Under the pieces are notes generated by a model. That model ran no database searches. It worked only from the letters and a program-made list of their open reading frames with translations, and was not told the origin of the DNA. A stretch of DNA of 6,009 bases from Sinorhizobium sp. (GTDB lineage: Bacteria; Pseudomonadota; Alphaproteobacteria; Rhizobiales; Rhizobiaceae). The stretch lies in NCBI GenBank assembly GCA_031178305.1, contig JAPSJG010000256.1, forward strand, positions 1-6,009, written 5' to 3'. Below are positions 5,988-6,009 of the stretch, in pieces (positions within the stretch are counted from its first letter, which is position 1; each line of letters opens with the position of its first letter). A program made the translations under genes and the position numbers.

Positions 5988-6009
5988 TCGGCGCGAGTGC
6001 TCGGCAATT

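Noticed and set aside
1..6009. CRISPR arrays, insertion sequences, tRNA/rRNA genes, phage or toxin-antitoxin elements
   Set aside because: No regularly spaced repeats, terminal inverted repeats with a transposase, RNA gene motifs or mobile-element proteins were seen; base composition changes only in the rhaD-rhaR spacer.

Overview
This window looks like an L-rhamnose catabolism and uptake locus of a rhizobial alphaproteobacterium, most likely Sinorhizobium/Ensifer or a close Rhizobium relative. The sequence is GC-rich, codon use is strongly GC-biased (which creates long meaningless antisense frames), and the gene set and divergent layout match the rhaDI / rhaRSTPQUK arrangement described in rhizobia. 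The genus is inferred from recalled family resemblance, because no search was possible.

Layout. Bases 1-221 (minus) hold the start of a small GlsB/YeaQ/YmgE-type membrane protein that runs off the left edge. Bases 222-462 are non-coding and contain a terminator-like hairpin for the operon to the right, plus one further stem-loop. Bases 463-1755 (minus) encode RhaI, L-rhamnose isomerase, and bases 1769-3868 (minus) encode RhaD, a two-domain rhamnulose-1-phosphate aldolase / short-chain dehydrogenase. The two are separated by 13 bases and read as one operon, rhaD then rhaI. Bases 3869-4066 are an AT-richer divergent control region. Bases 4067-4879 (plus) encode a DeoR-family repressor, called RhaR here. 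After a 118-base gap with two stem-loops, bases 4998-5987 (plus) encode RhaS, a periplasmic sugar-binding protein. The window ends 22 bases later, probably just before the rest of an ABC transporter.

How the genes work together. RhaS would capture rhamnose in the periplasm for a CUT2-type ABC importer encoded beyond the window. RhaI converts L-rhamnose to L-rhamnulose, and a kinase not present here must phosphorylate it. RhaD splits rhamnulose-1-phosphate into dihydroxyacetone phosphate and L-lactaldehyde, and its dehydrogenase half oxidises the aldehyde. RhaR probably represses both divergent units.

The most notable non-coding signal is in the rhaD-rhaR spacer. Two 21-base arms (3949-3969 and 4005-4025) are inverted copies matching at 18 of 21 positions. 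Each carries TGATCG and TGATTG ten bases apart, followed by a consensus TTGACA -35 hexamer facing its own gene. This looks like a mirror-image pair of operators overlapping divergent promoters. I see no evidence for an exotic new system: the gene content is a known catabolic module.
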